Assembly: GCA_019136515.1 (NCBI GenBank)
Contig: JAGVUB010000112.1
Span: forward strand, 98,923 to 162,922
Direction of reading: 5' to 3'
Length of the DNA stretch: 64,000 nucleotides
Source of the DNA: Verrucomicrobiota bacterium
GTDB lineage: Bacteria > Verrucomicrobiota > Verrucomicrobiia > Opitutales > Opitutaceae
Both the position numbers and the translations under genes were made by a program. Shown piece after piece: positions 9,573 through 21,332 of the stretch (position 1 is the stretch's first letter; every line of letters starts with the position of its first letter). The notes below the pieces were generated by a model, which was not told the origin of the DNA, made no database searches, and saw nothing but the letters and a program-made list of their open reading frames with translations.

Positions 9573-9614
9573 TCCGACCAAATACACTGACGTCCGTCAG
9601 GCTATTTGGTCGGA
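9573..9614. promoter_or_regulatory. 42-bp near-perfect palindrome upstream of trxB
   Basis: Outer arms TCCGACCAAATA (9573-9584) and TATTTGGTCGGA (9603-9614) are perfect complements; inner arms CTGACG (9587-9592) and CGTCAG (9595-9600) pair around a TC centre. Only two 2-base spacers break the symmetry. It lies in the 307-bp gap between divergent tatD and trxB and holds no gene. The core resembles TetR-family operators, but a DNA hairpin or a small mobile palindrome is also possible. A shorter inverted repeat (TTTAC...GTAAA) follows at about 9622-9640. Confidence 0.6.
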
Positions 9615-9753
9615 CCGTGCATTTACTCTTTGGCGGTAAATCTCGCCCAGCATCGCCGATCCGCCCACCTTGCTCCCGGTCTTTCCGCTTGCCGCGGTTT
9701 CGCGCGCTCCGTTGCGTCGGGACTCGTTTCGCGAACCCCGCCACACACTCACC

Positions 9754-10704
9754 ATGTCCACCTACGCCACCATCGAGAACGTCGTCATCATCGGCACCGG
9801 CTGCGCCGGGCTCACCGCCGCGGTCTACACCGCCCGCGCCGGCCTCGCCCCGCTCGTCCTCGAGGGTTCGCAGCCCGGCGGCCAGTTGACCACGACCTCG
9901 GAGGTCGAGAACTTCCCCGGCTTCGAGCATGGGATCGATGGATACACTCTCACCGACACCATCCGCAAGCAGGCCGCCCGCTTCGGCGCGCGCTACGAGA
10001 GCGGGCTGATCCAGTCGGTCGACTTCTCCGGCCCGACCAAGATCCTCCGCACCGGCGAACGCGAGATCCGCGCCCGCGCCGTAATCATCGCCACCGGCGC
10101 CGCGCCGCGCATGATCGGCTTGCCCGAGGAGATGTCGTTCTTCGGCGGCAAGGGCGTCACGACCTGCGCGACCTGCGACGGCGCGTTCTACCGCAACATG
10201 GATGTCGTGGTCGTCGGCGGTGGCGACTCGGCCTGCGAGGAGGCGTTGTTCCTCACTCGTTTCGCCTCGAAGGTCACCCTCATCCACCGCCGCGACGCCC
10301 TGCGCGCCTCGAAGATCATGCAGCAGCGCGTGCTCGAGCACCCGAAAATCAAGATGGCGTGGGACTCGGTCGTCGCCACGATCTCGGGCGATGCGCAGGG
10401 CTTCGTCACCGGTATCAAGCTCAAGAACGTGAAGACCGGCGCCGTGACCGACCTGGCCTGTAAAGGCATCTTCGTCGCCATCGGCCACCAGCCCAACACC
10501 AAGCCCTTCGCCGGTGCCGTGAAGACCGACGAGAACGGCTATCTCGTGCCCGAGGTCGGCAGCCAGGTGCGCACTTCCGTCCCCGGAGTCTTCGTCGCTG
10601 GCGACTGCGCCGACCACGTGTACCGCCAAGCGATCACCGCCGCCGGCATGGGTTGCCAAGCCGCGATCGAGACCGAGCGCTGGCTGGCCGAGCACGGCAA
10701 CTGA
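9754..10704 (+). CDS. trxB: Thioredoxin-disulfide reductase
   Basis: 316 residues, standard low-molecular-weight TrxB. It passes electrons from NADPH via FAD to thioredoxin. The FAD-binding motif [10 protein letters not shown] is near the N-terminus, the redox pair is Cys138-Ala-Thr-Cys141 in [13 protein letters not shown], the NADPH motif [16 protein letters not shown] follows, and the C-terminal FAD segment is [20 protein letters not shown]. The start at 9754 ([14 protein letters not shown]) fits the family. A strong terminator follows; the Fur-type regulator and suf operon lie downstream. Confidence 0.96.
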   Translation: MSTYATIENVVIIGTGCAGLTAAVYTARAGLAPLVLEGSQPGGQLTTTSEVENFPGFEHGIDGYTLTDTIRKQAARFGARYESGLIQSVDFSGPTKILRTGEREIRARAVIIATGAAPRMIGLPEEMSFFGGKGVTTCATCDGAFYRNMDVVVVGGGDSACEEALFLTRFASKVTLIHRRDALRASKIMQQRVLEHPKIKMAWDSVVATISGDAQGFVTGIKLKNVKTGAVTDLACKGIFVAIGHQPNTKPFAGAVKTDENGYLVPEVGSQVRTSVPGVFVAGDCADHVYRQAITAAGMGCQAAIETERWLAEHGN

Positions 10705-10735
10705 ATGCTTTTTCTCCCTAACAGTGATTAACTTA

Positions 10736-10760
10736 AGCGGCCGAACCGGCCGCTTTTTTT
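10736..10760 (+). terminator. Terminator after trxB
   Basis: A 7-bp stem AGCGGCC / GGCCGCT with a 5-base loop is followed by seven T residues (10754-10760). It separates trxB from the Fur/suf operon. Confidence 0.9.
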
Positions 10761-10840
10761 GCGCTTCTGCCGGAGCACGCAAGGAAGGATGCCTTCAACT
10801 TTCGCGAATCTCACTGCTTGCTGGATTAAGTGCTGCTCAT

Positions 10841-10863
10841 GGATTTGGAATAATTCTAAATCC
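10841..10863. promoter_or_regulatory. Fur/PerR-box-like palindrome upstream of the Fur-family gene
   Basis: A 23-bp palindrome with arms GGATTT and AAATCC and core GGAATAATTCT; apart from the central base only one pair is mismatched. It is AT-rich in a GC-rich genome, lies about 55 bp ahead of the regulator start and resembles Fur/PerR operators (alternating AT-rich 7-1-7 symmetry). Probably the regulator's own site controlling the suf operon (inference). Confidence 0.6.
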
Positions 10864-10916
10864 TTCTTGCAACTAAGTCCCAATCCAACTCCTTTGCGCC
10901 CCGCTCGACCGCGCCA

Positions 10917-11390
10917 ATGTCCACCGCCTCACCCAACTCCGAAGCGCTCAACCAGCGCCTTGCCCACAGCGGCCTCCGCGCCACGCCGCAGCGGGAGGTT
11001 GTTTACGAGGTCCTCTTGGAACGTCGCGATCACCCAACCGCCGACGAGCTCTTCGCCCGCGTGAAGGCCAAGATGCCCACGATCTCGCTGGCGACCGTAT
11101 ACAACTGCCTCGAGGCCCTCGTTGAGTGCGACCTCGTCAAGCCGGTCAATTTCGAGCGCGAGCCCACCCGCTACTGCTCGAACCTCACCGAGCACGCCCA
11201 CTTCATCGACTCCGCCACCGGCCAGATCATCGACATTGAGATGACCCCCGCCTACGTCGCCCGCCTGCGCGAAGCGCTTCCGCCGGGCTTCACGATGGAG
11301 GATGTCGAACTCAACTTCCGCGGCCGCGCCGCGCCGGAGTCTCTCCAGAAATCCGCGACAACCGCCAAACCCGGCCCCATCCCTGCTTAG
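10917..11390 (+). CDS. Fur-family transcriptional regulator
   Basis: 157 residues. The winged-helix domain ([56 protein letters not shown]) is typical of Fur/PerR. In the dimerisation domain the usual HHHHLxCxxCG zinc segment is replaced by [15 protein letters not shown]: no CxxC is present there, and the C-terminal Cys pair is also absent, so it lacks the structural Cys4 zinc site. It is the first gene before sufCBD, in the place where IscR or SufR usually sits, and has a palindrome in its promoter. It may sense iron or peroxide for Fe-S assembly (inference). Confidence 0.88.
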   Translation: MSTASPNSEALNQRLAHSGLRATPQREVVYEVLLERRDHPTADELFARVKAKMPTISLATVYNCLEALVECDLVKPVNFEREPTRYCSNLTEHAHFIDSATGQIIDIEMTPAYVARLREALPPGFTMEDVELNFRGRAAPESLQKSATTAKPGPIPA

Positions 11391-11441
11391 GTCACCGTCA
11401 CCACCGACCACGGTCACCGGCTACCGTCCACTGCCCACCGC
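11391..11441. repeat. Heptamer-phased degenerate repeat in the fur-sufC spacer
   Basis: After the regulator stop the spacer reads as 7-base units. The clearest are TCACCGG (11414-11420), CTACCGT, CCACTGC and CCACCGC (to 11441), consensus YCACCGN; related pieces fill 11391-11413. The start of sufC follows 17 bp later. Confidence 0.5.
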
Positions 11442-11457
11442 GCCTCCCCTTTCCATA

Positions 11458-12216
11458 ATGAACGCCCTCGAGATCAAAGACCTCCACGTTAACATCGGCG
11501 ACAAGCCGATCGTCAAAGGCCTCAGCCTCACCGTCCCCAAAGGTGAAGTGCATGCCATCATGGGGCCCAACGGCACTGGCAAGAGCACGCTCTCGAAAGC
11601 CATCGCCGGCCACCCCGACTATGAGATCACCTCGGGCACCGTGCTGCTCGACGGCCGCAACATCCTCGAGATGGAGCCCGACGAGCGCGCCCGCGCCGGG
11701 CTCTTCCTCGCGTTCCAGTACCCGTGCGAGATCCCTGGCGTCTCCATCGCCAACTTCCTCCGCGCCGCCACCCAAGCACGCCTGCCCGAGGGGGAAGAGA
11801 TCGACGCCACCGCCTACTACAAGCGGCTCTACGCGAAGATGGACGGTCTCAAGATCGACCGGAAGTTCACCTCCCGTTCGGTCAACGAAGGCTTCTCCGG
11901 CGGCGAAAAGAAACGCTGCGAGATTCTCCAGATGGCGATGCTCGAACCGGCCTACTCCATCATGGACGAGACCGACTCCGGCCTCGACATCGACGCGCTC
12001 AAGATCGTCGCCGAAGGCGTCAACGCCCTGCGCGGCCCGAAGCTCGGCATCCTCCTGATCACCCACTACCAGCGCCTCCTCGACTACATCGTGCCGGACT
12101 TCGTCCACGTGATGTACGACGGCCGCATCGTGAAGAGCGGGGACAAGAACCTCGCCCTCGAACTCGAGGCCAAGGGCTACGACTGGGTCAAGGAACTCGC
12201 CGCGCCCGCCAAGTAG
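11458..12216 (+). CDS. sufC: Fe-S cluster assembly ATPase SufC
   Basis: 252 residues. An ABC-type ATPase of the SufBCD scaffold: Walker [10 protein letters not shown], SufC-type insertion [20 protein letters not shown], signature motif FSGGEKKR, Walker [17 protein letters not shown]-loop [10 protein letters not shown]. It powers Fe-S cluster assembly with SufB and SufD, both encoded downstream. The start at 11458 gives [11 protein letters not shown], as in other SufC proteins; the upstream in-frame extension overlaps the Fur-family gene and is not used. Confidence 0.96.
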   Translation: MNALEIKDLHVNIGDKPIVKGLSLTVPKGEVHAIMGPNGTGKSTLSKAIAGHPDYEITSGTVLLDGRNILEMEPDERARAGLFLAFQYPCEIPGVSIANFLRAATQARLPEGEEIDATAYYKRLYAKMDGLKIDRKFTSRSVNEGFSGGEKKRCEILQMAMLEPAYSIMDETDSGLDIDALKIVAEGVNALRGPKLGILLITHYQRLLDYIVPDFVHVMYDGRIVKSGDKNLALELEAKGYDWVKELAAPAK

Positions 12217-12241
12217 GACCGGGCTCCGACCGGTCCCTCTG

Positions 12242-12276
12242 ACTTCAACTTACCACTTCAACCTCCCACTTCCACC
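12242..12276. repeat. Heptamer-phased degenerate repeat in the sufC-sufB spacer
   Basis: Units ACTTCAA, CTTACCA, CTTCAAC, CTCCCAC, TTCCACC are read in register from 12242. Composition is sharply pyrimidine/A biased compared with the flanking genes. sufB starts 6 bp downstream, so the array is in the leader of sufB. Confidence 0.45.
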
Positions 12277-12282
12277 AGGGCC

Positions 12283-13734
12283 ATGAGTTCCATCTCCGAA
12301 TCCGACGCCGTCGCTGTCCCGCCCGAGGACACCGCCAATCCCGTCACGGGCATCGACCAGACCGTCGGCGACTTCACCTACGACGTGAAGTACAACTTCG
12401 ACGCCGGCACCGGTCTCAACGCCGCGACCATCGACTACATCAGCGCTGCCAAGAAGGAGGCGGAGTGGATCCGCGAGTTCCGCCACAAGGCGCTGAAGAT
12501 CTTCGAGTCGAAGCCATTGCCCACCCACTGGGCATCCAAGGATCTCGAAAACATCGATTTCCAGAAGATCCGCTATTACCTCGCCCAGGGCCAGAAGCCG
12601 AAGCGCTCGTGGGACGAGGTGCCCGACGACATCAAGAAGACCTTCGAACGCCTCGGCATCCCCGAGCAGGAGCGTAAGTTCCTCGCCGGCGTCGAGGCCC
12701 AGTTCGACTCCGAGGCCGCGTACTCGAACATCAAGTCCGCCGTCGAGAAGCAGGGCGTGATCTTCATGAACTCGACGCAGGCCCTGCGCGAGCACCCGGA
12801 GATCTTCCGCAAGTGGTTCGGCAAGGTCATCCCGACCGCCGACAATAAGTTCTCCGCGCTCAACAGCGCGGTGTTCTCCGGCGGCTCCTTCATCTACGTG
12901 CCGCCCGGGATCAAAGTCTCGCATCCGCTTCAGGCTTACTTCCGCATCAACGCCGAGAACTTCGGCCAGTTCGAGCGCACCCTCATCATCGTCGATGAAG
13001 GCAGCGAGGTGACCTATATGGAAGGCTGCACCGCCCCGAAGTTCACCACCTCCACGCTCCACTCCGCGGTCGTCGAGCTGGTCGCGCTCAAGAACGCGAA
13101 GATCCAGTACATCACCGTCCAGAACTGGGCGCCCAACGTCTTCAACCTCGTCACCAAGCGAGGCCTCGCGATGGAAGGCGCCGAGATCAAATGGATCGAC
13201 TGCAACATCGGTTCCCGCCTCACCATCAAGTACCCGGGCGTGGTCCTGAAGGGCGAAGGCGCCCGCGGCGAGGTCATCTCGATCGCGCTCGCCAACGACG
13301 GCCAGCACCAGGACACCGGCGCGAAGATGATCCACGCGGCCGACAACACCACCTCCACGATCATCTCCAAGTCCATCTCCGTCGGCGAAGGCCGTGCCAC
13401 CTACCGAGGCGTCGTCCATATGCCGAAGGGCCTGAAGGGCTGCAAAAACAACACCGAGTGCGACGCGCTGCTGATCAACACCAACAGCCGCACCGACACG
13501 TATCCGGCCATCACCGTCAAGGGTGGCGACAACTTCACCCAGCACGAGGCGAGCGTCTCGAAGGTCAGCGAGGAGCAGATCTTCTACATGCAGCAGCGCG
13601 GCCTGACCGAGGCCGAGGCGATGAGCCTCGCCGTTAACGGCTTCGTCAACGACCTCGTGCGCCAGTTCCCGATGGAGTACTCCGTCGAGCTCAAGCGCCT
13701 CATCGACCTCGAAATGGAAGGCTCGGTCGGCTGA
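12283..13734 (+). CDS. sufB: Fe-S cluster assembly protein SufB
   Basis: 483 residues, normal length. SufB is the scaffold subunit on which clusters form, working with SufC and SufD. Hallmarks seen: [42 protein letters not shown], the beta-helix core, [16 protein letters not shown], and [23 protein letters not shown] near residue 400 with the Cys and acidic residues implicated in cluster assembly, then [20 protein letters not shown]. It follows sufC and precedes sufD by 38 bp. Confidence 0.97.
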   Translation: MSSISESDAVAVPPEDTANPVTGIDQTVGDFTYDVKYNFDAGTGLNAATIDYISAAKKEAEWIREFRHKALKIFESKPLPTHWASKDLENIDFQKIRYYLAQGQKPKRSWDEVPDDIKKTFERLGIPEQERKFLAGVEAQFDSEAAYSNIKSAVEKQGVIFMNSTQALREHPEIFRKWFGKVIPTADNKFSALNSAVFSGGSFIYVPPGIKVSHPLQAYFRINAENFGQFERTLIIVDEGSEVTYMEGCTAPKFTTSTLHSAVVELVALKNAKIQYITVQNWAPNVFNLVTKRGLAMEGAEIKWIDCNIGSRLTIKYPGVVLKGEGARGEVISIALANDGQHQDTGAKMIHAADNTTSTIISKSISVGEGRATYRGVVHMPKGLKGCKNNTECDALLINTNSRTDTYPAITVKGGDNFTQHEASVSKVSEEQIFYMQQRGLTEAEAMSLAVNGFVNDLVRQFPMEYSVELKRLIDLEMEGSVG

Positions 13735-13772
13735 CGCCGGCGCCACGGAAATACCAACCCGCACCACACCCG

Positions 13773-15119
13773 ATGTCTTCTTCCTCTTCCGCTCCCGTCG
13801 TCGTCACCGCCGAGCCGCCGCTCGTCGCGCCCGCCGCCTTCGACTCCGTCGCCGCCTCGCTGGGCCGTTTCCCCGCCTGGTGGGCCGAGCTCAAACGCAA
13901 GGCCTGGGCGCACTACCTCGAGCTCCCGCTGCCCAAGCGCACCGACGAACTTTGGCGCTTCTCCAGCATCCAGGGCTTCCGCCTCGCCGAGCCGTTCACC
14001 CGCGCCAACCCGGCCTCCGAAGAAATCGTATCCGCCCTGCGGATCCGCTCCAACCTCGTCACCGAGAAGGCCGCGCAGGCCGTCTACGTGAACGAGGTCC
14101 GCGTCGCGCAGGACGCGTTGCCCGAGAAGCTGACCAAGGCCGGCGTCATCTTCGACTCCATCGAGAACGCCGTGCTCCATCACCCCGGCTTGATCCAGGC
14201 GCACTTCATGGCGCAGGACTCGCGCCTCGGCTCCGAGAAGCTCACCGCGCTCCACCGCGCGCTCACCACCGGCGGCGCGTTCATCTATGTGCCGAAGGGG
14301 GTCGAGATCGAGCAGCCGCTCGTCGTCTACCACTGGGCCGCCGGCGGTCGCACCGCCGTCTTCCCGCACACCCTGGTCGTCGCCGAGGACAACGCCAAGG
14401 TCACCGTCGTCGAGTTCCGCCAGTCCGCCAGCGAGACCGACACGACCTTCGCCGCCGGCGTCAACGACCTCTACGCCGGCCCCGGTGCGCAGGTCACCTA
14501 CATCTCCGCCCAGCGCTGGAGCCGCAGCTCGCTCGGTTTCCAAGGCAACGAAACCGTCGTGCAGCGCGACGGCCGCGTGCAGTCGCTCGGCCTCCAGCTC
14601 GGTGGCCGCCAGGTCCGCACTGAGAGCCACAGCCGTCTCCAAGGTCCGGGTTCGAACAGCCAGATGCTCTCGCTCGCCGTCGCTCACGGCGACCAGGAGT
14701 TCGACCAGCGTACGCTCCAGACCCACCAGTCGCCGCACACCGCCTCCGACCTGCTCTACAAGAACGCCCTCTTCGACCAGGCGCGCACGATCTTCTCCGG
14801 CCTGATCGTCGTCGATCCCGGTGCCCAGAAGACGGATGCATACCAGAGCAACCGCAACCTGCTCTGCTCGCCCGACGCCGAGGCCAACTCGCTGCCCGGC
14901 CTGGAGATCGAGGCCAACGATGTGCGCTGCACGCACGGCGCCACCAACGGCAAGATCGACGACGAGCAGCTCTTCTACATGGCCGCCCGCGGCATCTCCA
15001 AGCCCGTGGCCGAGGAACTGCTGGTGTTCGGTTTCTTCGAGGAAGTGCTCAACAAGCTTGAGAACGAGCACCTCCACGCCGTCCTCCGCGACCTCATTCA
15101 GGCCAAGTTCAAAAAGTAG
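13773..15119 (+). CDS. sufD: Fe-S cluster assembly protein SufD
   Basis: 448 residues. A SufB paralogue forming the SufBC2D complex. The shared beta-helix region is seen as GGAFIYVPKGVEIEQPLVVY, HTLVVAEDNAKVTVVEF, and the C-terminal SLPGLEIEANDVRCTHGATN followed by DDEQLFYMAARGISKPVAEE, where the conserved His of SufD lies in CTHGAT. The N-terminal SufD-type segment contains FPAWWAELKRKAW and LPLPKRTDELWRFSSI. It is co-transcribed with sufC and sufB; an inverted heptamer-repeat array lies immediately after its stop codon. Confidence 0.96.
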   Translation: MSSSSSAPVVVTAEPPLVAPAAFDSVAASLGRFPAWWAELKRKAWAHYLELPLPKRTDELWRFSSIQGFRLAEPFTRANPASEEIVSALRIRSNLVTEKAAQAVYVNEVRVAQDALPEKLTKAGVIFDSIENAVLHHPGLIQAHFMAQDSRLGSEKLTALHRALTTGGAFIYVPKGVEIEQPLVVYHWAAGGRTAVFPHTLVVAEDNAKVTVVEFRQSASETDTTFAAGVNDLYAGPGAQVTYISAQRWSRSSLGFQGNETVVQRDGRVQSLGLQLGGRQVRTESHSRLQGPGSNSQMLSLAVAHGDQEFDQRTLQTHQSPHTASDLLYKNALFDQARTIFSGLIVVDPGAQKTDAYQSNRNLLCSPDAEANSLPGLEIEANDVRCTHGATNGKIDDEQLFYMAARGISKPVAEELLVFGFFEEVLNKLENEHLHAVLRDLIQAKFKK

Positions 15120-15239
15120 TAGCGAGGAGTGAGGAGCGGGTAGCGAGTAGACCCAATCCAACTGGGTACATTCGCATCGCCTGCCCCCCTCCACTCTCCG
15201 CTGGCCTCCTCCTCTCTACTCGCTACTCACTACTTCCTC
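15120..15239. repeat. Inverted pair of heptamer arrays between sufD and sufT
   Basis: Directly after the sufD stop come TAGCGAG, GAGTGAG, GAGCGGG, TAGCGAG (15120-15147). About 40 bp later the complementary type CTACTCG, CTACTCA, CTACTTC (15216-15236) appears, preceded by weaker units from 15188. The arms GTAGCGAGTAG (15140-15150) and CTACTCGCTAC (15216-15226) are perfect complements, so the spacer could fold into a long imperfect hairpin in the transcript. A small hairpin ACCCA/TGGGT lies inside. Confidence 0.6.
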
Positions 15240-15243
15240 CGCC

Positions 15244-15795
15244 ATGTCCAACGACCGCAACCGCACCCTCACCCGTGAAGTCGAAGCCGTGATGGTTCCC
15301 TACGGGAACAAGTTCGTCATACCCGCCGGCGGGAAGGTCTCCCTCATGCAGACTCTCGGCGGCAGCTTCACGATCATGGGCGACTTCGGCATGGCCCGCC
15401 TCGACGGCCAATACGCCGACGCCATCGGCGAGCAGTCGCAGGCCAACAGCCTCGCCGGCGCCGCCACCGGCGCCGACGGCGCGCCCGACCAGGAGCTCCT
15501 CTGGAACCAGCTCCGCGGCGTCTACGACCCCGAGATCCCGGTGAACATCGTCGACCTCGGCCTCGTCTACTCGCTCGACGTCGCCAAGCGCGAACAGGGC
15601 GGCCACAAGGTCGACGTCGCCATGACACTCACAGCTCCCGGTTGCGGCATGGGCCCGGCGATCGCGGAGGATGCGAAGTCAAAGCTCATGATGGTCCCCG
15701 GTGTCGACGAAGCCGATGTGCGCATCGTCTGGGAGCCGGTTTGGAACCAGAACATGATCTCCGAAGAGGGAAAGATGAAGCTCGGACTTGTCTGA
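15244..15795 (+). CDS. sufT: Fe-S assembly protein SufT (DUF59/MIP18 family)
   Basis: 183 residues. An N-terminal extension of about 85 residues (MVPYGNKFVIPAGGKVSLMQ) is typical of SufT, followed by a DUF59 domain: LLWNQLRGVYDPEIPVNIVD, LGLVYSLDV, LTAPGCGMGPAIAED with the family Cys, and ADVRIVWEPVWNQNMISEEG. SufT proteins help mature Fe-S proteins when demand is high (family knowledge). It closes the Fur-sufC-sufB-sufD cluster, separated from sufD by the repeat-bearing spacer. Confidence 0.92.
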   Translation: MSNDRNRTLTREVEAVMVPYGNKFVIPAGGKVSLMQTLGGSFTIMGDFGMARLDGQYADAIGEQSQANSLAGAATGADGAPDQELLWNQLRGVYDPEIPVNIVDLGLVYSLDVAKREQGGHKVDVAMTLTAPGCGMGPAIAEDAKSKLMMVPGVDEADVRIVWEPVWNQNMISEEGKMKLGLV

Positions 15796-15926
15796 TCCTG
15801 TGGACCTGAAGCCGACTTTCGGAGCTGATAGGCAAGTTCCGGGCCTGGTCCGGTTTTGGCTCTTGGGTTGCTGACTCCCTGTATGCAAACAGACCATGTT
15901 TCTGCGTGCATGGTCGAGCTCGGGGC

Positions 15927-16445
15927 TCAGCCTTGGTCCACCCGGGTCTTTAGGAACGCCAAAACATCCTGAAACTTCCCCTGGTTACCTGCATCGGCGC
16001 TCACGAGGTTCTCATGAGCCTCCAGCACCATCCGCGCGTTCTCAAGTTCGTCGCGAGGAGCGGTGCAAACGAGCGCCTGAGCGGCGTTGCGTTCGGCCGC
16101 AGGACCGTTGTCGCCGGTATCCACCACCAGCAGGCGGTGTAATCCGAGGTTGCGCAGCAGTTCGAGATTACGGGTGCCGACCCGCGACACGATGAGCGAG
16201 CCCGGCGGTTCGAGTTTGCGCAGCTCAAGCGCCGCGCCCGCCAAGACCCCGAGGAAGGTGCTGTCCATGCTCGCACATTGGCGGAAATCGACGACGAATC
16301 TCGTCTTTCCCTGCCGGATCATCTCGGCGAAGAAGTCGCGCAAGCATCCACAGTTCATGAACGAGGCTCTCCCGTCGATCTTGATGACGACGGGGCTGGC
16401 GAAGGTATCCACCAGGAACACGGGATTGGCTGTGGATTCCGGCAT
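15927..16445 (-). CDS. STAS-domain protein (anti-sigma-factor-antagonist type)
   Basis: 172 residues. The first 110 residues match a STAS domain: VFLVDTFASPVVIKIDGRAS, RFVVDFRQCASMDSTFLGVL with the Ser (MDSTFLG) that is phosphorylated in SpoIIAA-like proteins, and VSRVGTRNLELLRNLGLHRL. The last 60 residues are a helical extension of unknown role. No anti-sigma kinase is adjacent; a SpoIIE-type phosphatase that could act on such a protein lies at 29114-30553. The partner link is inference. Confidence 0.8.
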   Translation of the reverse strand: MPESTANPVFLVDTFASPVVIKIDGRASFMNCGCLRDFFAEMIRQGKTRFVVDFRQCASMDSTFLGVLAGAALELRKLEPPGSLIVSRVGTRNLELLRNLGLHRLLVVDTGDNGPAAERNAAQALVCTAPRDELENARMVLEAHENLVSADAGNQGKFQDVLAFLKTRVDQG

Positions 16446-16507
16446 AGGAGGGCGAGCAGAGGGAGATGCTACGGAGGTGGAGGCGGGACGGTCGGCTAGA
16501 TCGGGTG

Positions 16508-19200
<2,693 letters not shown>

Positions 19201-19272
19201 GAAAACGGTGGTGATGGGTGTGTAACGACAGAGGCGGCCGGCGACGGGTAGCGGGAAGGTTGCCAGAAACGC

Positions 19273-19746
19273 CTACTTCGCCAGCGCTGCCTTCACGGCC
19301 TCGAAGTTCGGCAGATCCTTCGGGGTGGGCGTCTGCTCGGCGTACTTGATCACGCCGTCCTTACCGATCACGAACGCCGCACGGGCCGAGGTGTCGCCCA
19401 CGCCCGCGAGGTTCGGGAAGAGCACGTCGTAGGCCTGGGTCACCGTCTTGTTCAGGTCGGAGACGAGGGTGAGCTTGATGAAATTCTTCTGCGCCCAAGC
19501 CTCCTGCGCGAACGGGCTGTCGACGCTGATCGCGATCACGTCGGCGCCGAGCTTCTCGTAGTCGCCCAACCCGCCGCTCTGGTCGCACATCTCCTGCGTG
19601 CAGACGCCGGTGAACGCCAGCGGGAAGAAGAGCAACACGGTCTGCTTCTTGCCGAAATTTTCGCTCAGCTTCACATCCATCAGGCCGTCGGCCGTCTTGG
19701 ATTTGAGGGTGAAATCAGGCGCCTTGCTTCCGACTTTGAGTGCCAT
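19273..19746 (-). CDS. Peroxiredoxin (AhpC/TSA family)
   Basis: 157 residues. A thioredoxin-fold peroxidase: GSKAPDFTLKSKTADG, then FFPLAFTGVCTQEMCDQSGG with peroxidatic Cys49 and a second Cys54 five residues on, the spacing used by atypical 2-Cys BCP/PrxQ enzymes; AhpE-like 1-Cys proteins share the PLAFTGVC motif. Later motifs are ISVDSPFAQEAWAQKN and AAFVIGKDGVIKY. The start at 19746 (MALKVGSKAPDF) is chosen; the longer in-frame extension is non-coding in character. It lies between acnA and divergent tyrS. Confidence 0.92.
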   Translation of the reverse strand: MALKVGSKAPDFTLKSKTADGLMDVKLSENFGKKQTVLLFFPLAFTGVCTQEMCDQSGGLGDYEKLGADVIAISVDSPFAQEAWAQKNFIKLTLVSDLNKTVTQAYDVLFPNLAGVGDTSARAAFVIGKDGVIKYAEQTPTPKDLPNFEAVKAALAK

Positions 19747-19905
19747 GGTAGTAGGTGTTTCGGATTCGATTTCTGGAGTGGATTCCACGGGGCTACGCCC
19801 CGGGAAATTGGAGCCGGCACCGTAGGCGCCACCGCAAACGCGACACAAACCAAAATTCCCCTTGTCCGCCCCCGGCGCGAACGCGACCATCCGCCCCCTT
19901 TCCCT

Positions 19906-21183
19906 ATGAATATCCTCGAAGACCTACGCGCGCGTGGACTGGTGGCGGACTGCACCGACTGGGACGGCCTCTCGGCCCGTCTCGCCCAAAAGCCCGTCGC
20001 GCTGTATTGCGGCTTCGATCCCACCGGCGACAGCCTCCACGTGGGCCACCTCATGGGGCAGATCACGATGCGCCGCTTCCAACTCGCCGGCCACCACCCC
20101 ATCGTGCTCGCCGGCGGCGCCACCGGCATGATCGGCGACCCCTCCGGCAAATCCGCCGAGCGCAACCTCCTCACCCGCGAGCAACTCGCCCACAACGTCT
20201 CCAGCATCAAGCGCCAGCTCTCGCGCCTGCTCGACTTCGACTGCGCCGGCAACCCCGCCCGCCTCGTCGACAACGCCGACTGGACCCTCCCGATCTCCTT
20301 CTTGGATTTCCTGCGCGACGTCGGAAAGCACTTCTCGGTGAACATGATGGTCGCCAAGGACAGCGTGCGTTCCCGCATGGAAGGCGACACCGGCATCTCC
20401 TACACCGAGTTCAGCTACATGCTCCTGCAGGCGCACGACTTCTACCACCTGCGCCGCACCTGCGACTGCGAGCTTCAGATCGGCGGCTCCGACCAGTGGG
20501 GCAACCTCACCGCCGGCACCGACCTCATCCGCAAGAAACTCGGCGTGCCCGCCTGGGGCCTCACCTTCCCGCTCATCACCAAGAGTGACGGCACCAAGTT
20601 CGGCAAGACCGAGGGCGGCGCCGTCTGGCTCGACCCGCAGAAGACCAGCCCGTATCGCTTCTACCAGTTCTTCGTGAACACCGAGGACGCCATGGTCGTC
20701 CAGTATCTCCACAAGTTCACCCTGCTCCCGCTCGACCAGATCGCCACGCTCGCCGCCGAGTTCGCCGCCAACCCCGGCGCCCGCTCCGCCCAGAAGGCCC
20801 TCGCCCGCGAGGTCACCGCCCTCGTCCACGGCCAGTCCGCGGCCGACGACGCCATTCGCGCCAGCGAGATCATGTTCGGCGGCGGGCTCGAGGGCATCTC
20901 CGAGGCTCTCTTTGCCGACGTCGTCGCCGAACTCCCGACCAAGCCGGTCGAAAAATCCAAGCTCGAAGGCTCCGGTCTCGCGCTTACCGAGGCGCTCGTG
21001 CTCGCCGGGCTCACCAATTCAAAAGGCCAGGCGCGCAAGGACATCGAGGCTGGCGGCGTGTACCTGAACAACGTTCGCGTCACCGACATCGCCCGCGGCG
21101 TCACCACGAACGACCTGCTCTTCGGCAAGCACATCCTGCTGCGTAAGGGAAAACGCACCTACGCCGTCCTCAGCGCCCGCTGA
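19906..21183 (+). CDS. tyrS: Tyrosyl-tRNA synthetase
   Basis: 425 residues, the standard bacterial TyrS. Class I signature: the HIGH-type motif in YCGFDPTGDSLHVGHLMGQI and the KMSKS-type KFGKTEGGAVWLDPQKTSPY. Tyrosine-binding residues are in YTEFSYMLLQAHDFYHL and QIGGSDQWGNLTAG. A C-terminal S4-type RNA-binding domain (SKGQARKDIEAGGVYLNNVR) ends the protein. Its start lies 160 bp from the divergent peroxiredoxin gene. Confidence 0.97.
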   Translation: MNILEDLRARGLVADCTDWDGLSARLAQKPVALYCGFDPTGDSLHVGHLMGQITMRRFQLAGHHPIVLAGGATGMIGDPSGKSAERNLLTREQLAHNVSSIKRQLSRLLDFDCAGNPARLVDNADWTLPISFLDFLRDVGKHFSVNMMVAKDSVRSRMEGDTGISYTEFSYMLLQAHDFYHLRRTCDCELQIGGSDQWGNLTAGTDLIRKKLGVPAWGLTFPLITKSDGTKFGKTEGGAVWLDPQKTSPYRFYQFFVNTEDAMVVQYLHKFTLLPLDQIATLAAEFAANPGARSAQKALAREVTALVHGQSAADDAIRASEIMFGGGLEGISEALFADVVAELPTKPVEKSKLEGSGLALTEALVLAGLTNSKGQARKDIEAGGVYLNNVRVTDIARGVTTNDLLFGKHILLRKGKRTYAVLSAR

Positions 21184-21332
21184 GCGCCCCGCGCCGTCCC
21201 ACACCGTCGCCGGCTCCACAAGACGGGGCCGGCCTGCCGAAGCTCCTCGCGAGCCGGAGGCTCTTGCTCCCTCCGGGACGGAAGGGTTTCTCCGCGCTTG
21301 GTGGCCATCTCCGGCGCGCTCAAGGTGCGGCG

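Noticed and set aside
9573..9614. Rho-independent terminator of a convergent gene pair
   Set aside because: The flanking genes are divergent, not convergent, and there is no T-tract.
15120..15239. CRISPR array
   Set aside because: The units are 7 bases, contiguous and degenerate, with no spacers; no cas genes are in the window.
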